This document shows positions 48,000-59,232 of a stretch of DNA of 64,000 bases, piece after piece. How positions within the stretch are numbered: position 1 is the first letter of the stretch; every line of letters begins with the position of its first letter. Below the pieces are notes generated by a model. It did no database searches. It was given only the letters and a program-made list of their open reading frames with translations, and was not told the DNA's origin. Origin of the DNA: Sodiomyces alkalinus F11 (taxonomy: Eukaryota; Ascomycota; Sordariomycetes; Glomerellales; Plectosphaerellaceae); NCBI RefSeq assembly GCF_003711515.1, contig NW_021167080.1, positions 5,102,346 through 5,166,345 on the forward strand. The letters are read 5' to 3'. Both the position numbers and the translations under genes were made by a program.

Positions 48000-49800
48000 A
48001 GCCCTAGATCTCTATAACCTTGGGAGGCTGCGGGTTAGTATCCAGGAAGCCTTAGCGCGATATCTCGCGTCTAAGGATAGTGGTTATATTACCCTCCGTA
48101 AGATTAGTCTTTTCTTCTTCGACTATTTACTACGAGATCTCGTAGGAGGCTATAACTCCCTTTTTCCCGTAAGAGTTATAGTAGCGGGCGATAACTGCTA
48201 TACGCCGGATAATTACCTCGGCTAGGTCGGCGTTATCTATATAGCGTTAGGCTAGATATTCCAGTTTAGTATTCTTTAACGCACCGAGTGCGTTTAGTTT
48301 AGCGAGGTGTATTAGTTTACCTATATACTAGAAACTAATAAATAGGCCTAGCTTAGCGGCGTTCTATATATCGTGGTTTACTATATACTTATTAAGGAAT
48401 ATAGTCGCCTAGATAGCGACCGGGAGCAGTAGTATAGCGGCGCGCGAGCGCTATCTAATTTCCCCGAACGTTTATTCGCCGTGCGTGAACTCGTTATAGT
48501 GTACGAGCTAGGAGGGGTTATTTAGGCTGGCCGCGAAGCTAATAGCCGCCTAAGTGTATAGGATCTCGTGGCTTAACCGTGTAAATATACGCTTCGCTAA
48601 AGGTAACGACGTATAGCCCTAGTAAGGGCGCTTAGTGCCCGTGATAGGCGATAGTGCGCTAGCGACGGGTAGTACCGGAGCACCTAATCTTAATCTGGTA
48701 AGGATGGCCGCGGCGCTTTATATAACTAGCGCTAGGATATTCTATAGCGATTAGAGGAAATCTTAGATAGCCGCTACGCGAGGCTTAATACTAGAGGGGT
48801 AATCTCCCGTGTAATCGAGGAAGTCTACACTACTGATTTCGTTATTTTATAGACGTTTTACTAAGTTCGCTAGCTTTAGGCTTAGCGACGCTAGTTCGTG
48901 GACTAATTATAGGACGCGAGCTAGTATAATAGTGTCGTGTAGCTATAAGGGGGGTATACTAGTAGTCGGAGTCTAGGCGACCGGCGCGGTGCTACTACGT
49001 AGTAGCGGCGAACCCGAGGGGGTAATTATAGTTCCTAGGCGGCGGCGGGATAGGGGGTTAAGGAGGAATTAGCTATTAGAGGCCTTAAGGGCATTATAAC
49101 GAGCTATAACGAGGTATTACTCGAATATCTAGGAGTATTAGGGCTAGTTAGTAACGTCGATATTATTATCTAGCAGAAACTACGGCTAGGGGTATAGGGT
49201 AATAAGCTACTACGCGAGGTTAACTAAGACTACGCGTTCCGCCTCCTTTACTAGAGCGAATATCGTGCGGCGGAGTTAACGGTTAAGGGGGTTATTATAC
49301 CCGTCGTTAAGGGCTTATTAGCGGTAGGACGCGACTATTAACTTATTATTACGGCGCTACTAATTAAATACTACGCTAATAGTCTATAGACCTATAATAA
49401 TACCGTTTTCGTCTCTAAATAGCGTAATAGCTTTAAAGTATCCGTCGAAGGTAAGCCTAGCCCCGGTCTTCCCCTTAGAGAAGTACTTAGAGAACTCCTG
49501 TATAAACTCTTAGTCCTTCGACCGATAGATATCTATTAGGTACTCGACTACGTAGTAATTTAGGAGACTTACTATAAACGGAGGGAGAATATTACGAGCG
49601 CCTAATAAACTAAGAGAAAAAAGGGTATATATAAGATACCACGAGATAATAACTAGAGAACCACTAGTTATTTACCTTATAAGCTATAATAGTGGTTATA
49701 TACGAAGACTAGTAACTATGATATTTACGAAGATAGCTATAAAGAGTAGGAGAAGATTAGTAAGCGTGGCCGGGCGTTTAGGGAATTTTTTATAGCCGGG
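48000..49800 (-). pseudogene. Unidentified extra ORF (about 590 codons) between pol and the 3' LTR of the chromovirus
   Basis: One minus-strand frame stays coherent for about 1.8 kb if TAA/TAG are counted as RIP-mutated Gln/Trp codons; no frameshift is needed. As-written fragments include FIQEFSKYFSKGKTGARLTF and AITLFRDENGIIIGL near the start, ISSVDFLDYTGDYPSSIKPR in the middle, and KKGVIASYEIS and LTEGNITTILRREIS near the end. I recognise no domain. It lies where an env gene would be in a retrovirus, but I see no clear signal peptide or transmembrane anchor, so I do not call it env. It could be a captured host gene or a lineage-specific accessory protein. Confidence 0.55.
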
Positions 49801-50029
49801 TAGGAGGGCGGGCTAATCTAGTAGAACGACGCGGTTTATACTACTTTTATTATTATTCCGCGTTATTTTCCTTTTATATACCTGCCGTTCGGAGATCGGA
49901 CGACCCTTATACCTTCCCTCGCCCGAGTTCGAGGTCGTTCGCTATACGTGAATAGCGCGTAGTTACCTCGGGTAACTTACTTTCCTTATTCGGCGCCTAA
50001 TAAGGCTACGGGGCTATATTAGAGCCCCT

Positions 50030-53000
50030 TAAAGGTTCTTTACTCTGAGTATTCTTTAACCTATCTATTTCTTTAACGTCCCCCAGCTTAAGGGTTTTAT
50101 CTGGCGTTATTCCTTTTATTATAGCTCGTAGTATCTCTAAGACCCTTTATCCTGCCTTAAAGGCTTCGACTATTTCTAGTACGTCTATCGCTTCCTTTAG
50201 TATCTATATATTCTAATAACTTAGCTAGCCTTTCCACCGAATTAGGTACTTAGTATAAGGCTTACCTTACCCCTTCCGGGTAATTCTCTTATCTAGGATA
50301 GCGTTGATCTTATAGTGCTTGTATAGGTCTTGCTATTCGTGCCCGTTATCGTCCGGGTTACCGGGGCGAACCGGATTACCGTCGATTTCCCGACCCAGGA
50401 ACGGGTCTAATCCTAATACCCGTACTAGCTAAAGATAGGTGATACTAATAATAGGGTAGACGTTAAGTGTAGCGGGGAGATCTAAACGGTATACTAGCGG
50501 TGAAACTTACTCCTTAACCTTAAACGGGCCTATTCGTTACTAACCGAGTTTAGTGGACGGCTTACTAGGTAGCGAGTAAGCTATACCCGAGCTTAACGAA
50601 GACGAAGTCCCCTAGGGCAAACCGAATACTATAATACTTCTTATTATATAGCCTTTTTATATATATCTAAGCTAAGGCGATAGATAGTTTAGCGTTTTCC
50701 TGAAAAAGTTCTTAGGCGAATTACGGATTAGTATCTCCGATTATATTAAGGGGGCTATTAGTTTAGATACCGTATAGTAGTTTATTTAGCGAGTAGCCTA
50801 GGACTTCGCTAAAGGCGTTATTTAGGTTAAATTATAAGGCGACGATACCCTTTATTTATAGGACGTCTAGGTAAGTAGCGAGGAATATACGAATAGCGAT
50901 CTCGACCGTTTAGTTCTTCCGTTCTAATAGCCTGTTTATCTACGGGTACTATACTATTAAGAACCTATGTAGTATACTAGCTTCCTTCTAAAGCGCCGTC
51001 TAAAGGGCTAATAGAAACTTAGGGTTATAATCCGAGATAATACCTTTAAGGATACCCTAAATACTAAGCTAGAGGAATTAAAAGAGGATATAAGCCTATT
51101 CCTCCGCCGTGTAGGTGCTATAGCTAGGGATAAAAAGGGTAGCCTTTGTAAACTTATCCGTCACTATAAGGAGGGAGTCGAATAAAGGGAACCCCTCCTT
51201 TTACTAGGGAGAACCGGCTAAAAGTACCTCGGGTAAGCCGATAATAAAGTCTATAGCGATAATATAGAATAGAATAGGGGGAGTTATAATTAGCTATATC
51301 TCGCTAAGCGGGCGTTAGCGATTAGTCTAATTAGTAGCGTATATCGAGTAGTTAGCAATATAAGACTCGATTTCCTTATAGAGCTTAGGAATAGCGAATC
51401 GGCTAATTAACTCGTACTAGGTTCGCTTAACGCTAAAGTAATAGCGTTTCTCGTGGGCGGCCTAAATAAACTCCTAATATAGGGAGAAAGGGATATAGAG
51501 GCGACGCTTCCCGCTTTATTCTAGATAATAGAGGAGCCCTTGATCTAACTCGAAGGGGATTTTAACTAGCGAATTATAGTTCTGTAACTAGGTAAGAATA
51601 GGTCCTTATTTAGCGTCGTTAGCGTAATTATCGCTAATTCTTTATTATAGGTCGGCGTTTATCTTAAGCTTAGAGAAGTGATAAATAGCCTAATCGCGCT
51701 AAATCCGTTCTAGCTCGCTATTATCTTCCGCTTCCGGAGGATCCGTTATAGGTAGCTATAAAAGGGTGTCGGCTATAATATTTATTTTACCGGGGATATA
51801 CCGATAGTCTAACTAAAACTAGCTAAGGAACTCCGAGGAGAGGATAAGCTTTATATTTAGCCGGGTCTTATCGGTGCTAGATAGCGTAGTCGACTTTATA
51901 ATTCCGATAATAGCGGCGTAATCCGTGAGAATAATAGTCGAATTATAACGGGCGGACTATATAATAGTCCGGGTCTTACGAATAGTCTATACTAGGCAGG
52001 TAACCTTTAATTCGGTTAGCTAATACTTCTGCTTAGCGGTATTAAGGCCCTTACTAATATAGAGTACCGGACGGATAAGGGTCTTACTAATAATGCTCTT
52101 AATAAGCTATTTAGTTTTGTTAACGAGTTAGAATAGTATAGCTAAGAATCTATACTCCTTAAAGGCGTTTAGTTAGATAAAGAGGATCTTTCCTAGGTCG
52201 TGATAAAAGAGGTAGACCTTAGAGGTAAGAGCGCCCGTGATATCCTTAAACGACGCTAGTTCTTCCGCCGTGAGTTCGAATACCGTTTATTTAGTATAGG
52301 CCTTACAGGCTTACCCCTTATCTTTTCCGAGCTAACGAGCTTCGGCGAGTAGAGTAATCTTCCGTCGTTAAAGGGAGGTAATTCGGTGGGCGAACCTCGG
52401 AATAAAGTGCTATAGCTATCCGGTTATACTAATCTATTACTCGAGCGATTAGAGCGATATCGGTAGACGGATCCTTTATAGGGCTTTAGTGTATTCCTTT
52501 ATATTAGAGAGGCCTAAAGCATCGACCTTAAATTCTAAGAGCTAGACCAATAGGTAACCGATAAAGGATTTACCCGGGGAGATAAAGATCCGCTTCTAAT
52601 TAAATAGTGATAGGACGGTTTTTAGATACTAGGCGTATTCCTTTTCGGTATTAGAGGCTATAACGATATCGTCGATAAAGGCGGCAGCAAATATCTTATA
52701 TAGTCGAAGTAGCTTATCTATATAGCGTTAAACATGGGCTAGTAAATTACGGAAGCCTATAAGCGCGACCTTCGAATATTCCTATCCCCGATATAAGATA
52801 ATAGTAAACCTTTCACGGTACGGCTTATATACCGGGAATTAGTGAAAGAAGGCTGGGGCGTCGATAACGGAGATAAACTTTTTCCCCCGGAGGCGGCGGA
52901 TTACCTCGTCTTATAACGGTATCGGGTACGCGTTAGGAATAGTGACTTTATTTAAGGCACGGAGGTTAACTACTATCCGGCCCTTATATTTCCTGTTTAG

Positions 53001-53950
53001 GGTTCGCTATATAATAAACACTAAGGCTCCGAATAGTGTAGGCTATATTAGCTACTCTATTCGTCTTTATTTATAGAGTTTATCGAGGGTTTTATCTAAG
53101 AACTTTTAATCATCGCGACTAAGGGGGTATAGCTTTTAGCTAATCTTCTAATTATACTATCTATCGACTAAAAGGACCTTTATATATTCCTCGGGAGGTA
53201 TATCGACGGCGCCTTAGTCGGTCTAAACCTTCGGATACTTCTCGACGATTCTGCTAAACCGGCGTACGAAGCGGTCGTTATACTAGTAGATCGTTACTCC
53301 CTCTTTAGTGATCTCCGTAGGGGCGTCTAGGCTTTTAGCGATACCTAGCTTACCTTTAGGAGTAATATACCCACGGAAGATATCACCTTCGCCCTTAGCG
53401 GGCGGTTCTTCCTCTATACACTTAAGTAGGATATCTTAAGCATTATCGTAGTCGGTATACTAATACCTATCCGCGTAGAATAGCTTTATATAGCCTAGCT
53501 TAGTATCTTATACGATAACTAATAGCCAGTCGTTAGCGTTAAAAATAGGCACTATAGCTTAGTCGCTAAGGATATAGTTCGGGGAGCCTTTTATATCCGG
53601 AAAAAACTCTAGGGAGTTAAGGCTAATATCGGGTTTATTAATCAGTATAAACCTATATACTTATAACGGAATAATTAAGCGTTTAGTAGCCTTAAGTCTC
53701 CGCTAGATTAAAGAATATTTAGCGAATACCCTTATAGAAATAGTTAGATCTTAGTAGGCGCTAATACGAATAGCTTCCTACGTGTTAAGGATATCCAGAC
53801 CGTTAGGATAGTTGAACTCCTGTCCTAGGAGAAGACCGGCGTCGAGCTTAGGTATAACCTAAGCCCCGATATATAGACGGCTAATCTTCGTCTTATTACC
53901 TACTATACCTCGAACTAGCATAGTAAAGGTAGCCTATCCTAGGGTCTTTA
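50030..53950 (-). pseudogene. Chromoviral pol remnant (protease, RT, RNase H, integrase, chromodomain)
   Basis: Minus strand, stops at former Gln/Trp codons. Protease-like part near 53.8-53.9 kb (LDAGLLLGQEFNYPNGLDIL). RT catalytic box A-F-I-D-D-I-V-I-A-S around 52655-52685. A further RT/RNase H part near 52.2 kb has FELTAEELASFKDITGALTS. RNase H near 51.9 kb has TIILTDYAAIIG, followed by YIPGKINIIADTLL. The integrase core near 51.26 kb has AIDFIIGLPEVLLAG with the first catalytic Asp, then IVTDKFTKATLFIP. The C-terminal chromodomain near 50.2 kb has K-P-Y-T-K-Y-L-I-R-W-K-G. This domain order is specific to chromoviruses of Ty3/gypsy. Confidence 0.85.
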
Positions 53951-54499
53951 TCGATCCTATACCCTATAACACAGGGTATTTAGTGGAATCGATATACTTA
54001 TCGGGGAATCGACTAAGGAGTAGCTAGCTTACTACGTAGTAGGAGGCTTCTAAGTTAACGTAAATATCGAATAGCGCGCCCGTGGGGGAACCACGGGCTT
54101 AGATCCGGGCGTATATATACCCGTAGGGACTATTAAAGGGATCCCTGACTTCCTAGATAGCGCCGTTAATTAGCGGCGAGTCCTATCCGTCCTGCCTCTT
54201 TAATTAGTACGATTAAGAGTAGGTCTTCTTATATCGGATAGTCTCTGGATTTAATCTTATAGGTTAGTGGTATTTACTATACTCTTAGTGTACCTAGTAA
54301 AGATCGGTGTACTTAGGTACGAATCCGGGTCTATCGGCGACCTAGTATAGTTAATTACCCCGCTTATTTTCCGCGTTATACTTATCCTCGGATTCTAAAG
54401 AACCCTCGGAGTCTACCTTAGTATAGTAGTACTTATTCTCGGGCTTTATATCGGTATTATCTCCGGATATAGGCTTAGTAGCGGTCTTTTTGGCGGAGG

Positions 54500-55500
54500 C
54501 GTTAACCTAGTCTCGGGGTTAGTCCCGGCGATAGTCCCTATACCGATAGTCGGACTACTTATTAGCGTTATTAGTTAGGAGTCGCTAACCCTTATTATTA
54601 GTAAAATAATTAGCGTTTAGTACTAGTAGCGCACGATTTTCGCTTTAGCGACAGAATTAGCTTAGTCCCGGGGAGCGACGGTTAGGCTAAGGCGTGCGGC
54701 GACGCTCGGGCGTTAGGCTAGAGCGTTAGTTATAATACCGTGGAGTAGACTACTAAATTACTATAACCGGTAGCGGAGCGCTATACGTTCCGCGGTCGGT
54801 CTTAGTAAGGTTATATCGGTTAATAAGCTAGCGCTAGATTCCCTGCGTATAATTCTGATACTATCCCGGTATTAGACTAGGTAGGTTATCTATAAAGTCG
54901 GCCTGCTTTATTTCGGGTCTTAGGCGAACTATTATCGCTATTAGGTTAGCGTCTAGCTTATCCTAAATGATAGATAGGTACTTCCCCTTCGGTTTATCGG
55001 CTACCTTAGCTAATTAGATTACTTTATTAGTAAATACACGGAGGTCACGGCGGTTAATAACGTCTTCCAGGGTATACTTTTCTCGGCGTAGCTTATATTC
55101 GGCTTCTTCGCGCGGGAGTCAGAACCGTCTTTTAAGAGCGTCCTTCTAGTTTTTTAGGGTGGCTTATTAGTTATAGAACGTGCGGTTACCGCTATCTAGA
55201 CTTATAAACTATTTAGAGGCCTTACCTAAAAGGTATTAGGCGATACCGCGCGGAAGGGCCTCGCGATGCCCGGCGCTTAGGCCGGCGTACTGCTTTATAG
55301 CGTCCGTAAAACGAAACACGTCTAGGAAGATAAGCTTAGTTCCTTCGGTACGGATATCCTAGCTTACGGTAAAGTATATCGGCGGGTTAAAATATCCGAG
55401 GTCATCCGCCTTAAAGCGGTGCTAAAGCTATTACGGCTACGCCCCGCGCTAGAGCTCCCCGATAATAGCGAGTAAGTCGAATTAGCGTATATATATTTAA
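54500..55500 (-). pseudogene. Chromoviral Gag remnant
   Basis: Minus-strand frame upstream of pol, with charged segments such as DALKRRF, LPREEAEYKLRREKYTLEDV and INRRDLRVFTNKVI, as in fungal retrotransposon gag proteins. I could not confirm a CCHC zinc knuckle in the mutated text. Confidence 0.6.
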
Positions 55501-56597
55501 TCTCCGCCCGTGGGAGGCGGCTAATTCGGCGGCTATATTAGCGGCGGAGGAGGAGGAGAAGGCGTCTTATCCTGCTATCCGCCGCTATAGCGAGCGTCTT
55601 ATCGGCTAGGTCCGGGTACGCCCGTGCTAGATACTATGCCCTCGGAGTTAACCGGATAGTTAGCCGAAAAGGCACGGCTAAGGGCGTTAGACGTTTAGCG
55701 TTTTATAGCGATCGAATAGTGGGTAATAGTCTTAGTAGGAGATATATAGGATACGGGCGATTAGTATAAGGAGGATTTACTTAGGGAGTATATTAGTTCC
55801 TCCTCCTTAATTACCGGTTCTTTATCCGTTATCTTTATAGTGGGACGGATCAGGAGTATAGTGGGTTTTATTATAGTGAATAACGGTTCCCCTAGCTCTC
55901 TTGTAATCTTAAGACGACGTAGACTACCTAGCTTTTATATCCTAAGCCCTATAGTAAGCTAGGTAAGGCTAGGCCCGGCGGAGCTCTCTACGATACGGCT
56001 AAGTTTAATTAGGTTAGCTTCGAACCTAGTTTAGGGAGTAGGACTAGCGGTGAATAGTCGGATAGGCTACTTCCCCTTAAAGTCGCGGAGTTCTCCTATT
56101 ATCGCTAGGATCTCCCTATAAGCAGGTTCTTTATTAAGCTATTTTTAGAATGCGTCCACGATATCGTCCGGTGTTTAGACCTATTTTTTTAGGTAGGATA
56201 CGTCGGATATAGACTCCGATCGCGAAATTCTTCCTCTTAAGGTTAGGCTATTTACGCCGGCGGTTCTAGGAGCGTGTATAGCCCTCCTAGCTATATTAAG
56301 TAAAGCTATATCTTCGGCCGTGAGGAGATTAGCGATAAGCTCCAGGTAATCGTCTAAGAACTTAATAAGGGTTTTCGCGCTTTTAGCATTTCGCGGATAA
56401 GGGGAATCGTCGGGGAGGTTTACGTCGGTTATAATAGCGGAGCGTGGGTTCTACGTTAGGTTTTTATTAGCGAGGTCGGTATAGTCGCCGAGCCTACGTG
56501 CGAGTAGTAGATTATAGTCCTTATATACTCTACGCCTTAGTCTAGCGAAGGAGAGGCGTTTTCGCCTAGCGCGCTAGCGGTTATAATAGTTTTATCG

Positions 56598-56826
56598 GTA
56601 TACTGCGTGCCTGTTTAGTTTCAGTATACGTAGTTCGCGATAACGACTATTAGTATACTATATACCTATTTAGTTTTAGTATACGTAGTTCGCATCGTTA
56701 AGGGCGGCTACGCCTAGCACGCTAGCATTCGCTTAGTAAACCACGTGCCTATTTAGTCTTAGTATACGTAGTTTATAACTACTAGTATACTACGTGCCTG
56801 TTTAGTCTTAGTATACGTAGTCCGCG
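56598..56826 (-). repeat. Four diverged tandem repeats in the chromovirus leader
   Basis: Four copies of a unit containing CGTGCCTGTTTAGTCTTAG followed by TATACGTAG (about 56598-56640, 56653-56692, 56737-56772 and 56784-56826), separated by variable spacers. They lie between the 5' LTR (coding sense) and Gag. Confidence 0.75.
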
Positions 56827-56874
56827 CCGGGCGGCGGTATGCGAACCTTGCCTAAAAGCTTAGTTACTACTATT

Positions 56875-57222
56875 TAATATACCTATCCGGTATATCCCCT
56901 GGCTAGCCAGTACTATTAGACCTAGGGCTTCTAGGGTTTAAAAGGGCGACCTTTACTCTAGTATATAAGGGTAGAATAAAGATATCTTCTACTAAATAAA
57001 CGGGGAACCGCGCCGAGGGTATATCCCTTAGCCGGTCCGGTCTAACTATAACCCGAGTATCTATACTACGTTATTCCCGCGCGTGGTCCGGGCGCTATAC
57101 GTTCCCTATCCGTACGGATAGTGCCGGAGCTATACGTCCTCTATCCGCGCGAATAGCGCCCGCGCTATCTGCTTAGCTATAGAGCGGATAGTGCTTACGC
57201 TATCCTCGCTAGAGGCGTATTA
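56875..57222 (-). repeat. Right LTR of the inner chromovirus
   Basis: 348 bp. Same as the left LTR except for TG/CA-to-TA transitions and one extra 35-bp segment (about 57170-57204), a third copy of the palindromic unit (GAGCGGATAGTGC). Confidence 0.92.
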
Positions 57223-57599
57223 TTAATAGTTAAAGAGGGTAAATTAACGGCAGGCATAACGGCAGGCACTATACCTGCCGCGGCCGTAGCAGCCGTTCCA
57301 CGTGATGCCTCTTAGTTAATAACCTATTAGTTTTCAGAGGCGTTTTCGGTGGTTTTTAATCTTCTACTATCCACTACCCCCCTAGATATCGACGATTAAG
57401 GTTATTATTAACGCTATTAATAACGCCTTTCCTCTTATAAAGCCTTTATCGTGGAGTTCTATTACTCTAGCTACTGCCGTAGGCTTTAAAGTAAACCCTT
57501 AGTTAAAGAGGCTACCTCTTCACTTATAAAATTTAAGGCATTTAATACCACCTCTTCGCCTATAAAATAAGAGGTAAAATATATATCGTAAGTATTATT

Positions 57600-58700
57600 A
57601 TCAGAATCCTTAGACTATTCGACAGTAAAATTAGATACTTCCTTTAACTAATCCTTCTCTTATAACTTAGCTTTTACCTGCTTTTTCGCCTTATCGATGT
57701 CCTTTTTAATATCCTCCCAGAATTTCTTTTAGCGACCTTTATCCTAGGACTTAATAATACGGTCGTAGCGTTCTACTACCTCCTTCGAAGGCGTAAAGCC
57801 CTCCTAGCGGCGCGTGGGGTTAACGTTCGGGCAGTTCTACCACGGAGCGTAGTAACGAGCGTTCCTTCCTATCTTAACATAATCGCAGATCTATTCCTAC
57901 GTTACTGTTATTAAAGAAGAAGCCTCCTTTCCTTATTACTACTAACCTCTCTAACCAGCAGGCTACTATCTACTATCTTTATCCTTTCCTAAGAACGTCG
58001 CCGTATAAAACGATAATGCAGTGGGCTTTATATTAAGCCTATAGGGATACCTATAGCATAACTAAACCGTATATTCGTTTATAACCTCCACGATAGTAGG
58101 TTAGTCTTCCTTATCTTCCCTTAAGATCTCTGTAAAGCGCGGTTCTGACTACTCCAGAGCTATAGTGTCTATAGCCCTAAAAAACGTATTAAGCTAGTCC
58201 TCTTTACTATTAGAGGATCTAACGCTATAGGTCTTCGAATCTCGGTATAGCGATATAAAGTCCTGAAGCTAACGCTTATAGGGTATCCTCCGTATATTTA
58301 TATATATCCTTCCTATTATCGTTTAATTAGTGACTTCTAGGTAGCGTTAGTAGATTTAAGATAGTCCTTTAAGGCGATTAGGATATCTTTAACCTCCTTC
58401 TTCCCTACGTACTAATCTTTAAGGTTAGGATTAACTATCTTCGCGATATAGTCGTGAAGAGCAGCTAGACCTTATTACTATTACTGATATCTGTTTTCTT
58501 TTACGTTCTATGGCTTAAACTTACGATCCCAGGTATTATTATCTTCTTCCGTTAGCTCTAGAGGTTCCGAGGATTCGAGTCTTCGAGGACGTTTAGATTC
58601 CTCGAAGTCTAGATTAATACGGTTAGATACCTGGTTAGCGTAGGCTATCTATATAATAGCCTCGATCTACTAACGCTACTATTTTAGTAAGGTAAGGATC
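57600..58700 (-). pseudogene. Gag-like remnant of the outer element
   Basis: Minus-strand frame coherent when TAA/TAG are read as former Gln/Trp. It includes a segment with Y-C-x-R-Y-P-Y-R-L-N-I-K-P-T-A-L-like residues and, further on, C-P-N-V-N-P-T-R-R-x-E-G-F-T-P-S followed by a Lys-rich coiled tail (FWEDIKKDIDKAKK). This resembles the C-terminal part of fungal copia Gag proteins. Assignment is moderate: I rely on the copia-type primer site as much as on the protein. Confidence 0.5.
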
Positions 58701-59022
58701 GTATAGCCTATCGTGGGCATCACCGTAACTAAGGCTATCGTCTAACTAACTAGGACTATAGGGAAATAAACTATCGAAACCGACTATAAGAGAACGGGCG
58801 CTTAAGCGATTAAACAAGGAACGATTAAATAGAGCGATTAAGTGATTAAGTGCTTAATCGATTAAAAAGGAGCGATTAAGCGATTAATTACTTAATCGTT
58901 TAATTAAGAAGAAAGCAGGCGGACGTAGCTAATACTACTAAACTACCCGCTATAGACTTAAAGCTATTAATCGTCTTCTAAGTTGCAGGATCTTCTGGAA
59001 TAGCTTCGTTTATTAGAACGCC

Positions 59023-59033
59023 GGGCTTATAAC
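59023..59033 (-). other. Primer-binding site of the outer element (half-tRNA initiator Met)
   Basis: On the minus strand the bases directly after the LTR read GTTATAAGCCC. With one TG-to-TA (RIP) change undone this is complementary to the anticodon arm of initiator tRNA-Met (GGGCUCAUAAC), the half-tRNA priming known for Drosophila copia and yeast Ty5. Confidence 0.65.
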
Positions 59034-59227
59034 TATCAGCATATAAATAAGGTACGTAAAAGATATGTGTGTGTATTAAAGAAGAGTAAAAAGATACTCT
59101 GCGGAAATGTCTAACTATGAAGTAAAAGGAGGGGAAATTGATGTAGATACATCGGTCGGAAGTACCCTATCCGTCTACAGAAATGGCGCAAGTCACACCC
59201 CGATAAGGTGGCTGTAGGCATCTGACA
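59034..59227 (-). repeat. Right LTR of the outer element
   Basis: 194 bp, TATCAGCAT...CATCTGACA, followed by GTGGA at 59228-59232. Same length as the left LTR with no indel. Confidence 0.93.
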
Positions 59228-59232
59228 GTGGA

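Larger units (their letters stand above)
47246..57222 (-). mobile_element. Inner LTR retrotransposon, Ty3/gypsy chromovirus, nested, with extra 3' ORF
   Basis: LTRs at 47246-47558 (313 bp) and 56875-57222 (348 bp) start TGATATGCC (TAATATACC in the mutated right copy) and end GCGTATTA (probably originally GCGTATCA). TTAAT flanks both ends (47241-47245 and 57223-57227), showing insertion into the outer element. Length 9,977 bp. Minus-strand order: LTR, leader with tandem repeats, Gag, protease region, RT (FIDD box at 52662-52679), RNase H, integrase, chromodomain, an extra frame, LTR. RT-RNaseH-integrase order plus a C-terminal chromodomain identifies a chromovirus. All frames are closed by TAA/TAG from RIP. 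Confidence 0.9.
46268..59227 (-). mobile_element. Outer LTR retrotransposon, Ty1/copia-like, apparently Gag-only, carrying a nested insertion
   Basis: Direct 194-bp LTRs at 46268-46461 and 59034-59227 start TGTCAG (TATCAG in the mutated right copy) and end CTGACA. GTGGA flanks both sides (46263-46267 and 59228-59232) as a 5-bp target duplication. Without the inner 9,977-bp insertion and its 5-bp duplication the element is 2,978 bp. Reading is on the minus strand: a primer-binding-like site abuts the right LTR, a Gag-like remnant occupies 57.6-58.7 kb, and a G-rich purine tract adjoins the left LTR. I find no reverse transcriptase or integrase motif in the remaining 784 + 1,811 bp, so it appears non-autonomous. 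Strongly RIP-affected. Confidence 0.88.

Noticed and set aside
56598..56826. Possible CRISPR-like array
   Set aside because: Repeats are diverged, spacers are unequal, and they lie inside a fungal retrotransposon leader.
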